DNA of 64,000 nt from Vannielia litorea (GCF_019801175.1 NZ_JAHVJR010000001.1:2542001-2606000), one strand, 5' to 3'; counted from the stretch's first letter, positions 41,888-51,172 are shown. Numbers and translations are program-made. Notes: generated from the sequence alone by a model not told the origin.

Positions 41888-44770
41888 TTAGGCGCTCCGC
41901 GCGAATGGCACGGCCTGTGCCTCGGCTTCGCCGAGTTCCTCATCGCCGCCTGCGGCGGCTTGGGGCAGAGGCGCCGCAGGCGCCGTGGCGCAGCCTTCGG
42001 CCGCGTGGCTCTCGGTGGCCGCGCCTTCCGGCGCGGCGGTGTCGCGTGTGCGGAACCGCGCCGAGAGGTCGAACAACGTTCTGGCTTCCTCGGTCAGCAA
42101 TTGGCTGGAGGCAGCGGATTGCTCGAACATCGCCGCGTTGTCCTGCGTGGCCCGGTCAAGCTGGGCCACGGCGAGGCTGATCTCGCGCACGCCCGAAGAC
42201 TGCTCGTTGGCCGCCCCTGCAATCGCAGTGATCTGCTCCGAAACCGAGCTGACCAGTTCGAGGATGCCATCCAGCGCATCGCCCGCCTCACCCACCTGCG
42301 ACACCCCCCGGGTGATCCGGTCGCGGGTGGAATTGATGAGATCGTTGATCTCCTTGGCGGCATCGGAGGACCGATGGGCCAGCGAGCGAACTTCCATCGC
42401 GACCACAGCAAAGCCCCGGCCTTGCTCGCCCGCGCGCGCCGCCTCGACGCCCGCATTGAGCGCAAGCAGGTTGGTCTGAAAGGCAATGTCGTCAATCAGG
42501 TCGACGATCTTGGAAATCGCCGCCGAGGAGGCCTCCACCTCCGTCATCGTCTCGACCGCATTGCGCACCGTGCCCTGGCTGGTCACCGCGTTCTCGCGGG
42601 TGACCTGCATGATCCGGTCCGCCTCCTTCGCGCGCTCGGCAGTGGAGCCAGCGCTCTCGCTCAGCTCCGTCACCGCAGCAGAGGTCTGCTCGAGGGTCGC
42701 GGCACTGCTCTCGGTCCGGCGGGCCAGGTCTTTCGCGGCCGCGCTGATATCCTGCGAGGTGGTCCGGACCGTGCCCGCGCTGCCGGCCAGCGCGGTGATG
42801 AGGTCTTCAAGTGTTGCCACCGCGGCGTTGAAATTCTGGCGCAGGCTCTCGTAGGTGCCTGCGAATTCGGTCTCGATCGCCACGGTCAGGTCGCCGGCGG
42901 CAAGCTGGTCGAGGGCAGCGGCAAGGCGGTCGACGACCTCTTGCTGCTCGGCGGCCCGGGCTTGGCGCTCTTCCTCCGCCGCCGCGCGGATCTTCTCGCG
43001 CTCTTCCGCCTCGGCGGCCTCGCGCGCGCGTTCCTCCGCCTCGCGGCGGCGCTCGGCCTCGCGGGCCTCCGCCTCGCGGATCTGCTTCTCCGTCTCTTCC
43101 TTGCGCTGGCGCTCCAGTTCACGTGCCTCGCGCTCACGCTCGGCCGCCTGCATCTCCTCACGCTCGATCATCCCGTCGCGGAACACCTTCAAGGCGCCTG
43201 CCATCCGGCCGATCTCGCCGCCGGTTCGCTCGAAGCCCTCCACCGGCGACAGGTCGCCGCGGGAGAGCCGTTCGGTCGCTGCCGTGACCCGCGCCATCGG
43301 GCGGAGGATGAGCGCCCATGTCACCACCGGCGCGATGAGCAGCAGAACGAGGCCGGCGATCGCGATCTGCTGAAACTGGCTGCGGGCGCGATCCGTTCGG
43401 CCCAGAATCGCCTCGCTCCCGCCGACCACTTCGGTGACCGCGTGGCTCGCATTGAGGCGGGCCGCCTCGGAAATGCGCGCAATGGCCTCGCCGGACACCG
43501 CCGAGCGCTGCGCGGCGGCGATCTGGCTATCGAGCATACTGCGGCGGGCGCGCACAACGCCGTCGTCGGGCGAGACGATCCGATGCATCTCATCAAGAAT
43601 GGGCACAAGCTGTTCCGGCAGGTCGAACCCTTCGAGCAGGTCGTCCAGATGCTGCAGCGCGCCATCCACGGTGGCCTGCGCGCCCGCAGCCGTGCCCGGA
43701 TCCTGCGAGGCCACCCCCAGAAGCGCCTGCGCCAGCACCGCCTTGATCGCGATGCCGATCTCGCCAGAGAGCCGCATCCGGTTGACCTGCACATCCATCA
43801 GGTGACGGATCGCCGCCTCATTGCCGTTGGCCGCTTCCTGCGCGCGGATGGCGAGGGCAAAGCTCATGTCATCGATGGCGCTGTTCACCGCCGCCGCGCT
43901 CGATTGCCGACGCCCGAGAACATCCTGCCTCAAGTTCGGGGCAGCGTAGTCCTTGAGTTCCTGTCGCTCGCGGAAGAATGCCACCACCTCGCGGATCTGG
44001 CCCATCTGCTCTGCATCCACAGCCTCTGGCGGCAGCTTGGCCAGCGCCGCGTCGAGTTGGCCAAGGCTCGAGCTGGCCAGATCCCCGAGGATTGCCTCGA
44101 TGAACATGTCCGGCTCATCCGCCAGCACCAGCGTCAACCCGGTCAACAGGTTGATCTCGCCGCGCACCTCCATCAGCGCGACCATCTGCGCGAACTCACG
44201 CTCGACAAGGCCGCGGAGGGTGGTGGTGACCGTCTCCACCGTTTCCTCGCCGCCGATCTGCAGCTCGAAATAGGCATCGTCCGCCATGCTCACCAACGCC
44301 CCGTTGGCCTGATCGGACAGGCGGACGAAGGCGGTGATCAGCGAAGTCACCCGCGCCTGCTCGGCAAAGCGCCGCTCCAGCGCGCGCACCATCGCCGCGT
44401 TGGCGACATCCAGCTCGGCAAGCAGCGGCTCGATCTCGTCTCGCGCGGCGACCGGCAATGTACGGGCCGCGGTCTTCAGCGCCACCACGCCATCACTCAA
44501 CTCCACCCCCGCGGCCTTCAGCGCCTCGGGTTCCTGCGCCAAGAGCACATCGGTCAGCGCACCCTGCACTTCGCCTGTCCGCGCGGTCACATCCACACTG
44601 GCCTCGATGCCCGGCAGGTTCTCTTCGATGAAGGCCTCCAGCCCGTCCGAGAGCGCGCCGAAGACCAGCAAGCCGATCACGATGGCCGCGGTCGTCATCG
44701 CGCCCAGCGCCACGAGGATGATCGCGAATTTCGCCGCGATGCTGCCGAAGATGGAGTTGATACGGGTCAC
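41888..44770 (-). CDS. Methyl-accepting chemotaxis protein with long periplasmic and coiled-coil regions
   Basis: 960 residues. TM1 is about 14-38, a helical periplasmic domain spans 40-468, TM2 is 471-489, HAMP1 489-541, an extremely charged E/R/A helix 540-610, HAMP2 about 612-660, and the signalling hairpin follows, with its tip at IDDIAFQTNLLALNAGVEAARAGEQGRGFAVVA (759-791). The usual tip is ALNAAVEAA; here the third A is G. GTG start at 44770 with GGAG 7 bases before. It follows a periplasmic binding protein gene on the same strand, suggesting that protein presents the ligand. The C-terminal tail ends FARSA and has no CheR-binding pentapeptide. Confidence 0.93.
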   Translation of the reverse strand: MTRINSIFGSIAAKFAIILVALGAMTTAAIVIGLLVFGALSDGLEAFIEENLPGIEASVDVTARTGEVQGALTDVLLAQEPEALKAAGVELSDGVVALKTAARTLPVAARDEIEPLLAELDVANAAMVRALERRFAEQARVTSLITAFVRLSDQANGALVSMADDAYFELQIGGEETVETVTTTLRGLVEREFAQMVALMEVRGEINLLTGLTLVLADEPDMFIEAILGDLASSSLGQLDAALAKLPPEAVDAEQMGQIREVVAFFRERQELKDYAAPNLRQDVLGRRQSSAAAVNSAIDDMSFALAIRAQEAANGNEAAIRHLMDVQVNRMRLSGEIGIAIKAVLAQALLGVASQDPGTAAGAQATVDGALQHLDDLLEGFDLPEQLVPILDEMHRIVSPDDGVVRARRSMLDSQIAAAQRSAVSGEAIARISEAARLNASHAVTEVVGGSEAILGRTDRARSQFQQIAIAGLVLLLIAPVVTWALILRPMARVTAATERLSRGDLSPVEGFERTGGEIGRMAGALKVFRDGMIEREEMQAAEREREARELERQRKEETEKQIREAEAREAERRREAEERAREAAEAEEREKIRAAAEEERQARAAEQQEVVDRLAAALDQLAAGDLTVAIETEFAGTYESLRQNFNAAVATLEDLITALAGSAGTVRTTSQDISAAAKDLARRTESSAATLEQTSAAVTELSESAGSTAERAKEADRIMQVTRENAVTSQGTVRNAVETMTEVEASSAAISKIVDLIDDIAFQTNLLALNAGVEAARAGEQGRGFAVVAMEVRSLAHRSSDAAKEINDLINSTRDRITRGVSQVGEAGDALDGILELVSSVSEQITAIAGAANEQSSGVREISLAVAQLDRATQDNAAMFEQSAASSQLLTEEARTLFDLSARFRTRDTAAPEGAATESHAAEGCATAPAAPLPQAAAGGDEELGEAEAQAVPFARSA

Positions 44771-44805
44771 GCTGTGTCTCCGCTGCTGGGCAAGGAATGG
44801 GGAGC

Positions 44806-44828
44806 GGGCGAGGCACAGCGCCCCGCCC
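44806..44828 (-). other. Intercistronic hairpin between binding protein and chemoreceptor genes
   Basis: On the minus strand GGGCGGGGC-gctgt-GCCTCGCCC forms a 9-bp stem with one G-U pair, 18 bases after the binding-protein stop and 35 bases before the chemoreceptor GTG. No U-run follows. Position and size match the hairpins after rhaS and phnD. Confidence 0.6.
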
Positions 44829-44846
44829 GGATGAATGCCAACGGCG

Positions 44847-46007
44847 TTACGAGCCGCCGCCGCTCACGACCGTTTCAAAGCCGCCGTCCGCCGTGATCCG
44901 GGTCAGGAACACCGTGTCGAGCCCTTGGTTGTCTCCCGCGCCGTAGGTGAAGGCGAGGCCGCCGAGGTCGAAGGTGCCAAGGCCGTTCAGCGCGGCCAGA
45001 AAGCGCTCGCGGGTCAGCTCGGGGCCGGCAGCCTCCAGCGCCCGCAGCGCAACGCGGCCGGTCAGGTAGCCTTCGAGCGTGACGAAGCCGGGGTGCGCCG
45101 CCGGGTCCATCGCCGTCATCGCCGCCTGATACTCGGCCACGATGGGCAACGCGCCATCCCACGGGAAAGGCACCACCTGGCTGATGATCACCCCTTCGCC
45201 CGCATCTCCCAGCTCCCCAGCCAGCGCCTCGGAGCCAACGAAGGAGATGTTCACGAAGGTCGGCTCGAACTTCAGCGTCTTCGACAGCCGGATGAACTCG
45301 GCAATCGGCTTGTAGGCTCCCACCATCACCACCGCATCCGGCTTGGCCTTGCGGATGTCGAGCAGCGCCGACTTCACCGCCACCGTGTTGCGGGTGTACT
45401 TGCCCGAGGCGGCAAGGCTCATCCCGCGCTTCTCCAGCGCGGCGGTCACGCCATCAAGGCCTACCCGGCCAAATCCGTCATCCTGATAAAGGATCGCGAT
45501 GTTCTTCATGCCCAGCTCGTCCACCAGATGGGCGATCCAGGCCTCGGTCTCGGCGCCATAGGTGGCCCGCACGTTCACCACGTTGGTCAGTTCCGGCGCC
45601 CGCAAAAAACCCGCGCCGGTGAAGGGGCCGACATAGGGCATCCCCGCCGCCGTCGCCTCGGGCTGGGTCGCCAGCGCCGTTGGGGTGCCGACCGGGCCGA
45701 TGAAGCCGATGTGGGCACGCCCCTCGATCACATGGAGCACATGGGCGACCGACCGATCCGGCTCGTAGCCATCATCGAAGGCGTCCAGCATCACCTTGCG
45801 GCCATGCACGCCGCCCGCTCGGTTCGCCTCCTCGAAAGCGGCGGTGATCCCGGCCCGCATGCCCTGCCCCAGCGCGGCGGCGGGGCCCTCGAGCGCGGCC
45901 ACCTGAGCAAAGGTCACGGCATCGGCCTCGACCCCGTCGGCGGCCGCAAGAGGGCTGGCGAGGAGGAGGGCGGCCAGCGGTGCGGCGAATCTGCGGAAGG
46001 CTCTCAT
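44847..46007 (-). CDS. Branched-chain-amino-acid-type periplasmic binding protein (Peripla_BP_6)
   Basis: 386 residues with signal peptide MRAFRRFAAPLAALLLASPLAAA. The mature part begins VTFAQVAALEGPAAALGQGMRAGITAAFEEANRAGGVHGRKV, typical of LivJ/LivK-like proteins, and continues with NIAILYQDDGFGRVGLDGV. ATG at 46007 follows GGAGACAGAG. No permease or ATPase gene is nearby; the only partner is the downstream chemoreceptor, so a sensing role is more likely than transport. The ligand is unknown; family members bind amino acids, amides, urea or aromatics. Confidence 0.88.
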   Translation of the reverse strand: MRAFRRFAAPLAALLLASPLAAADGVEADAVTFAQVAALEGPAAALGQGMRAGITAAFEEANRAGGVHGRKVMLDAFDDGYEPDRSVAHVLHVIEGRAHIGFIGPVGTPTALATQPEATAAGMPYVGPFTGAGFLRAPELTNVVNVRATYGAETEAWIAHLVDELGMKNIAILYQDDGFGRVGLDGVTAALEKRGMSLAASGKYTRNTVAVKSALLDIRKAKPDAVVMVGAYKPIAEFIRLSKTLKFEPTFVNISFVGSEALAGELGDAGEGVIISQVVPFPWDGALPIVAEYQAAMTAMDPAAHPGFVTLEGYLTGRVALRALEAAGPELTRERFLAALNGLGTFDLGGLAFTYGAGDNQGLDTVFLTRITADGGFETVVSGGGS

Positions 46008-46272
46008 CTCTGTCTCCATGGCTGGATGAATTCTCCGCCCCCGTAACACCCGCCACCTTAAGGAAGGGTTCACCGGCGCCTAAAATCCGCGCGGATTGCC
46101 TTTGCCGCCGCGCCGCGCTACCCCTCGGTCAGGGCAGGCTGTTGCCCAGGCGTCGCCGTGCCCTCCGGGGCAAGCTGAAAGCAGCCTCTGATCTTCGCGT
46201 GCCTGACATCCCCAGCGCCGCGTCGGAAGCCGGCGACCACCGACAGCAACCCGGCGCGCCCGAGGATATGTC

Positions 46273-46806
46273 ATGCCCAAAACCCCCGTTCCCCTCACCG
46301 TGCCGGACCTCTCGGCCTTTGCCCGCGCCCTTTCCCGCCAGCTGGCCCCAGCCCCGGGCCACCAGAGCCTGCTCAACATGCTGGCCCGCGCGTCGGGCTT
46401 CCGGAACTACCAGCACCTGATCGCTGCCAACACCGCCCGCGCCCGGCTCGACGCCCTGCCCGAGCCACCCGCCGACCACGCCCGCGTGGAGCGCGCCCTC
46501 GCCCAATGGGACGCCGCCGCTCGCCTGCGCCAATGGCCCGCCCGCCGCGCGGTGCAGGAGCTTTGCCTTTGGGCGCTCTGGGCCCGCCTGCCCGCCGCGA
46601 CCACCCTGCACGAGCGCGAGGTGAACGGGGCGCTGAACAAGGCCCACCTCTTCGACGATGCCGCGATCCTGCGGCGCTCGCTGATCGGGATGGGCCTGCT
46701 CACCCGCAACCCCGACGGCAGCGACTATCGCCGCGCCGAAACCGCCCCGCCGCCCGAGGCACGGGCGCTGATCGCGCGGCTCTCGGCGCGGGCGAAACCC
46801 GGTTAG
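46273..46806 (+). CDS. DUF2087-domain protein
   Basis: 177 residues. The N-terminal part (SFARALSR-like helix and LLNMLARASGFRNYQHLIAA) resembles a small helical segment seen in related proteins, and the C-terminal DUF2087 winged-helix region (about 95-150) shows LHEREVNGALNKAHLFDDAAILRRSLIGMGLLTR followed by DGSDYRR. Function is unproven, though the fold suggests DNA or RNA contact. No operon partner is evident; the membrane-protein gene pair follows 39 bases later. Confidence 0.75.
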   Translation: MPKTPVPLTVPDLSAFARALSRQLAPAPGHQSLLNMLARASGFRNYQHLIAANTARARLDALPEPPADHARVERALAQWDAAARLRQWPARRAVQELCLWALWARLPAATTLHEREVNGALNKAHLFDDAAILRRSLIGMGLLTRNPDGSDYRRAETAPPPEARALIARLSARAKPG

Positions 46807-46845
46807 CGGTTGCAGCGCGGCGCGGCAGGGCCGACAACGGGGCCA

Positions 46846-47412
46846 ATGAGCAGCGCGCCTCACACCAGCACCGATAGCCCACCGCCCCGCCGCAAGATCA
46901 TCGACGGCGGGTTCATCGTGCTACTCGCCGTCACCCTGCTGGCCGCCGCACTGGTCACCGCCAAATACGGCGCCGCCCATGCGCTCGCCACTGCCCTCGG
47001 GGCGCTCGGATTCATCGCCGTGCTTCTGCCCAAGGTCGGTGCGGGCCTCTTCGTGGCCGCGGCCATCCCGCTGCTGCTCCCGCGTGAGAAGGTCTCGGCG
47101 CTGATCGGGCAGGAGAGCGGATGGCGCGGCCTGCTGCTCGCCTCCGCTGCCGGTGCGCTGCTGCCCGGCGGGCCGGGCATGACCTTTCCGCTCGCCGCCG
47201 CGCTCTTTGCCGCCGGGGCCGACATCGGCGCAACGCTGGCCTTCGTCACCGGCTGGTCGCTGCTGTCGCTGAACCGCACCCTGATCTGGGAGCTCTCCTT
47301 TCTCGACTGGCACCTCGTCGCCCTTCGCATCGCGCTCTGCCTGCCCGCACCGCTGGCGGTGGGGCTGGCGGCACGGGCGCTGACCCTGCGGCGCCGGAGG
47401 GCCGGGCCATGA
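46846..47412 (+). CDS. Half-size membrane permease-like protein A
   Basis: 188 residues, about five membrane helices after a basic, proline-rich N-terminus. The C-terminal half (SAAGALLPGGPGMTFPLAAALFAAGADIG...FVTGWSLLSLNRTLIWELSFL) is clearly related to the same region of the next protein and resembles half of a YraQ/ArsP-type permease (PF03773). The next gene overlaps as ATGA, so the two are probably a heterodimer replacing a single long permease. The substrate is unknown. Confidence 0.7.
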   Translation: MSSAPHTSTDSPPPRRKIIDGGFIVLLAVTLLAAALVTAKYGAAHALATALGALGFIAVLLPKVGAGLFVAAAIPLLLPREKVSALIGQESGWRGLLLASAAGALLPGGPGMTFPLAAALFAAGADIGATLAFVTGWSLLSLNRTLIWELSFLDWHLVALRIALCLPAPLAVGLAARALTLRRRRAGP

Positions 47413-47891
47413 ACATCCTCATCGGCACCGTCCTGCTCTTCGCCCTCGCCGCGCTGACCTGGCACAAGCTGGCCACGCCATCGAGCCGCCGCGCCGCCCT
47501 CAGCGGCGCAGCCAACCTCGCCGCCTTCACCCTGCCCCGGCTCTTCACTGCCATGATCGGCGCGGCCCTGCTGGCCGAGCTGATGCCCGCCGACCAGATC
47601 CGCGCCCTCTTCGGCGCTGGCGCGGGCCTCACTGCCCTGTTGCTCGCCACCCTGCTCGGCCCGGTCACCCCCGGCGGCGCATTCGTCAGCTTCGCGCTGG
47701 CCGCCGCCGCGCTGAAACTCGGCGCAACCCCGGCCGCGGCGCTCACCTATGTCACCTCGTGGAGCCTCTTCTCACTGACCAAGCTGCTGGCCTACGAGCT
47801 GCCGTTCATGGGTGGCCGCACCATGGCGCTGCGGCTGGCCATCTCGCTGCCCATACCGCTCATCGTCGGCGCGGTGGCGAGCCTGTTCTAG
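47409..47891 (+). CDS. Half-size membrane permease-like protein B
   Basis: 160 residues, almost all hydrophobic, about five helices. LGPVTPGGAFVSFALAAAALKLGATPAAALTYVTSWSLFSLTKLLAYELPFMGGR aligns with the matching part of protein A, including P-GG, the Y/F-VT-WSL segment and the E-L pair before a basic loop. Translational overlap with A supports a complex. Assignment to the PF03773 permease group is from pattern memory, not a search. Confidence 0.7.
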   Translation: MNILIGTVLLFALAALTWHKLATPSSRRAALSGAANLAAFTLPRLFTAMIGAALLAELMPADQIRALFGAGAGLTALLLATLLGPVTPGGAFVSFALAAAALKLGATPAAALTYVTSWSLFSLTKLLAYELPFMGGRTMALRLAISLPIPLIVGAVASLF

Positions 47892-47982
47892 CAGTCCGCC
47901 ACCGGGCCACCCCGGCCCGCCGCGCCTTGCTCACCCCGGCCCAGCTGCTAAAACCGCGCGACCTCGGGAGGAGACCACGCGC

Positions 47983-49260
47983 ATGACACATCCCCACGTT
48001 CTCATCGCAGGCGGCGGCATCGGCGGGCTGGCCACGGCGTTGACGCTGCACCAGATCGGCGTGCCCTGCACCGTCTTCGAGAGCACCCGCGAGCTGAAGC
48101 CGCTCGGCGTGGGCATCAACCTGCAACCCAATGCGGTGCGCGAGCTCTACGATCTCGGCATCGGCGCGGAGCAGCTCGATACCGTTGGCCTGCCCGCCCG
48201 CGAGTGGGCGCTCGTCGGGCTGAACGGCAAGGAAATCTATGCCGAGCCGCGCGGGCTGGATGCCGGGTACAAATGGCCGCAATACGCCGCCCATCGCGGG
48301 CAGCTCCACATGCTGCTCGCCAATACGCTGATCGAGCGGGCAGGCCCCGAGGCCCTGCGCCTCGGCAGCCGCATCACCGGCTACAGCAAAACCGAGAGCG
48401 GCGTGACTGCCCATGTCGAGCACACCGACAACACCACCTCCGAGGCCGAGGGCACCCTGCTCATCGGCGCCGATGGCATCCACTCCGCCGTGCGCGCGCA
48501 AATGCACCCCGGCCAGCCGCCAATCCACTGGGGCGGCGCGCTGATGTGGCGCGGCACCACGCTGGCCAAACCCATCCGCACCGGGTCCTCTTTCATCGGG
48601 CTGGGCACCCACCGCCAGCGCATGGTGATCTACCCGATCTCCCACCCCGACCCGGAGACCGGCCTCGCCCTGATCAACTGGATCGCCGAGGTCACCTTCG
48701 ACGAGGCCGAGGCGCGCAAGTCCGGCTGGTTCCGCCCCGCCCCGATCTCCGACTTCATCCATCACTTTGAAGACTGGCGCTACGACTGGCTCGATGTGCC
48801 CGCCCTGATCTCGGGCGCCGACACCGCCTTCGAAAACCCGATGATCGACCGTGACCCCGTGGAAACATGGGTCGATGGCCCGGTGGCGCTGATGGGCGAT
48901 GCCGCCCACGCGATGTATCCGACCGGCTCCAACGGCGCGAGCCAAGCCGTGGTCGATGCCCGCGAGATCGGCGCGGCACTGTTGGCCCACGGCGTCACGC
49001 CAGAGGCCCTCGCCGCCTATAACGCCAAGCTCTGCGGCCCCATCTCCGAGGTGATCCTGCGCAACCGCGGCGCCGGCCCCTTCGGCCTGCTGAACATGGT
49101 GAACGACCGCTGCGGCGGCCATTTCGACGAGATCGACGCGGTGATTCCGCCCGCCGAGCGCGCCGAATTCATGGCCCGCTACCAATCCGCCGCCGGCTTC
49201 GCCCGCGACGCGCTCAACGCCGCGCCGCCCACCATCGCCCCGGGCGCCCGGCTTGCCTGA
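47983..49260 (+). CDS. FAD-dependent aromatic-ring-type monooxygenase
   Basis: 425 residues of the PHBH/salicylate-hydroxylase group. GxGxxG FAD site VLIAGGGIGGLATAL, mid-chain LIGADGIHSAVR (DG motif) and VALMGDAAHAMYPTGSNGASQAVVDA (GD motif) are all present. Such enzymes use NAD(P)H and oxygen to hydroxylate an aromatic or related substrate. The ATG has GGGAGGAGACCACGCGC before it. A GntR regulator gene follows 114 bases later on the same strand. Substrate unknown. Confidence 0.87.
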   Translation: MTHPHVLIAGGGIGGLATALTLHQIGVPCTVFESTRELKPLGVGINLQPNAVRELYDLGIGAEQLDTVGLPAREWALVGLNGKEIYAEPRGLDAGYKWPQYAAHRGQLHMLLANTLIERAGPEALRLGSRITGYSKTESGVTAHVEHTDNTTSEAEGTLLIGADGIHSAVRAQMHPGQPPIHWGGALMWRGTTLAKPIRTGSSFIGLGTHRQRMVIYPISHPDPETGLALINWIAEVTFDEAEARKSGWFRPAPISDFIHHFEDWRYDWLDVPALISGADTAFENPMIDRDPVETWVDGPVALMGDAAHAMYPTGSNGASQAVVDAREIGAALLAHGVTPEALAAYNAKLCGPISEVILRNRGAGPFGLLNMVNDRCGGHFDEIDAVIPPAERAEFMARYQSAAGFARDALNAAPPTIAPGARLA

Positions 49261-49374
49261 TCGTCCCAGCCGCCGCCAATTATCGACAATCCGCCTTTGC
49301 GCGATGTTGCCCGGCTCCATCGTTGATCGCTCAACTCAGCGCTGCTAGCGTCGCACAAAAGCACAGGCCGCCCG

Positions 49375-50040
49375 ATGAACATCGCTCAGGAAACCCTCTC
49401 AGACCGCGCCCATGCCATGCTGCGCGGCGATATCGTCTCCGGCCGCCTCGCCCCCGAATCCCGCCTCCGCATCGCCCAGCTCTCCGAAACCTACGGCATC
49501 GGCGCCAGCCCGCTCCGCGAGGCGCTCTCCAAGCTCACCTCCGAGTTTCTTGTGCTGTTTGAACCCCAGCGCGGTTTCTCCGTCGCACCCGTCTCCGCGG
49601 ACGAACTGCGCGATATATCCCGCGTCCGCTGCGAGCTGGAGAGCGAGGCGCTGCACCGTGCCATCGAAGCCGGGGATGACGCATGGGAGGCCGGGATCGT
49701 CGCCGCCTACTACGCGCTAAGCAAAGCCGACACCCGCCGCAAGACCGACCCCGCCGAAGGTTCCGACAGCTGGGAAGACAAGAACCGCACCTTCCACGAG
49801 GCCCTCGTCGCCGCCTGCGACAGCCCGTGGCTCAAGCGGCTGCGCAGCCTGATCTACTACCAGCACGAGCGCTACCGCCGGATATCACTGACCAACCCCG
49901 ACCCGGCCCGCGACCTTCAGGCCGAGCACGCCGCGATCATGGAGGCCACCCTCGCCCGGCAGGCCCCCGAGGCGATCCGCCTGTCGAAAGACCACATCGA
50001 CCGCACCACCCAGGCCGTGTTGAAAGTGCTGCCCGCGTAA
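49375..50040 (+). CDS. GntR-family regulator with FCD domain
   Basis: 221 residues: winged helix (residues 5-70: SRLRIAQLSETYGIGASPLREALSKL) and an all-helical FCD ligand domain (about 78-215; ISRVRCELESEALHRAI, FHEALVAACDSPWL, EHAAIMEATLARQAPEAI) with metal-site His/Asp positions. Such regulators control catabolic genes for acids and aromatics. It may regulate the preceding monooxygenase gene. FCD-GntR proteins often bind TGGT-N2-ACCA sites, such as the one at 25166, but a link is speculative. Confidence 0.88.
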   Translation: MNIAQETLSDRAHAMLRGDIVSGRLAPESRLRIAQLSETYGIGASPLREALSKLTSEFLVLFEPQRGFSVAPVSADELRDISRVRCELESEALHRAIEAGDDAWEAGIVAAYYALSKADTRRKTDPAEGSDSWEDKNRTFHEALVAACDSPWLKRLRSLIYYQHERYRRISLTNPDPARDLQAEHAAIMEATLARQAPEAIRLSKDHIDRTTQAVLKVLPA

Positions 50041-50077
50041 ATCGGGACTCGTCCCGACACACCGCAAACCACACGCC

Positions 50078-50524
50078 TCACAGATATTTCTTGAACCCCA
50101 CGTGGCTGGCCTCAAACCCCAGCCCCTCGTAAAATCTGTGGCTGTCCACCCGGCTCGCGTTCATCGTGAGCTGCACAAGGCTGCACTCCGCCGCCTTCGC
50201 GCGCGCCTCGACATCGGCAAACATCTGTTGCCCCACGCCCTGCCCGCGCATCCGGCTCGCCACCCGCACGCTCTCCACTTGCGCCCGCCGGGCCGCTGCC
50301 AGCGACAGACCCGAGATAACGGTGAGCTGATAGGTCGCCACCACCTCCCCGCCCTCTTCGCCCACGATCACGAGGTTGCCGCCCTCTGCGGCCATCGCGT
50401 CGAACGCGGCATAGTAAATCGAAAGATCGGCCTTCTCGCGGCCCTGCCCAAGCATGTCATCCGCCAGCATCGCCACCACGGCCGGCACATCCTCGCGCCG
50501 CGCCTCGCGGAAGCTCACGCTCAC
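50078..50524 (-). CDS. GNAT-family N-acetyltransferase
   Basis: 148 residues. GNAT fold with the acetyl-CoA loop VASRMRGQGVGQQMFADVEARA and the C-terminal SHRFYEGLGFEASHVGFKKYL. The GTG start overlaps the trpF stop (GTGA), so it is the last gene of ihfB-lapA-trpF-GNAT and is coupled to trpF. The substrate cannot be told. Confidence 0.86.
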   Translation of the reverse strand: MSVSFREARREDVPAVVAMLADDMLGQGREKADLSIYYAAFDAMAAEGGNLVIVGEEGGEVVATYQLTVISGLSLAAARRAQVESVRVASRMRGQGVGQQMFADVEARAKAAECSLVQLTMNASRVDSHRFYEGLGFEASHVGFKKYL

Positions 50525-51171
50525 GCAGGCACCCCGGCGACGGCCTCCAGGAAGGCGCGGATCAGGCCCGCATCCTTCACCCCCTTCTCACGCTCCACGC
50601 CAGAAGAGAGATCAACCTGCCGCGCGCCCGTCCGGGCCACCGCCTCGGCCACGTTGCCTGCATGCAACCCGCCCGCCAGCATCCACGGCACCGGCCAGCG
50701 TCGCCCGGCAATGAGCCGCCAGTCGAACGGCAGCCCGTTCCCGCCCGGCAGCTCGTCTCCCGGCGCGGGCTTGGCGTCCACCAGCAGCATGTCGGCCACG
50801 CGGCCATAGTCGTCCAGCAGCGGCAAATCGGCCTCTGTGGCCACGCCCACCGCCTTCATCACCGGCAATCCGTAACGGTCCCGCACCTGCTGCACCCGCT
50901 CGGCGCTCTCCTTGCCATGAAGCTGGATGATATCCAGCGGCACCGCGCCCACGATCTCGTCGAGCAGCGCGTCACCCGCATCCACCACGAGGCCGACCTT
51001 CGCCAACCCCTCAGGCGCCAGCAGCGCCAGATCACGCGCCTCATCCGGGCTCACGTAACGCGGACTCGGCTCAAAAAAGTTCAGCCCCACATAGGCCGCC
51101 CCGGCCTCCGCCACGGCAGCCATGTCCTCCGGGCGTTTCAGCCCGCAGATCTTTACCCGGATGTCAGCCAT
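50521..51171 (-). CDS. trpF: Phosphoribosylanthranilate isomerase TrpF
   Basis: 216 residues, TIM barrel, third step from chorismate to tryptophan. KICGLKRPED holds the catalytic cysteine (C9), VDAKPAP the catalytic aspartate, and WMLAGGLHAGNVAEAV with VDLSSGVE the phosphate-binding loops. It starts 1 base from the lapA stop. Placement after ihfB and lapA is usual in Rhodobacteraceae. Confidence 0.95.
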   Translation of the reverse strand: MADIRVKICGLKRPEDMAAVAEAGAAYVGLNFFEPSPRYVSPDEARDLALLAPEGLAKVGLVVDAGDALLDEIVGAVPLDIIQLHGKESAERVQQVRDRYGLPVMKAVGVATEADLPLLDDYGRVADMLLVDAKPAPGDELPGGNGLPFDWRLIAGRRWPVPWMLAGGLHAGNVAEAVARTGARQVDLSSGVEREKGVKDAGLIRAFLEAVAGVPA

Positions 51172-51172
51172 C

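Noticed and set aside
41783..44896. A 1037-codon open frame on the plus strand opposite the chemoreceptor gene
   Set aside because: It is rich in Arg/His/Gly/Leu without any domain, and arises because the GC-rich third positions of the real gene leave the opposite strand free of stops.
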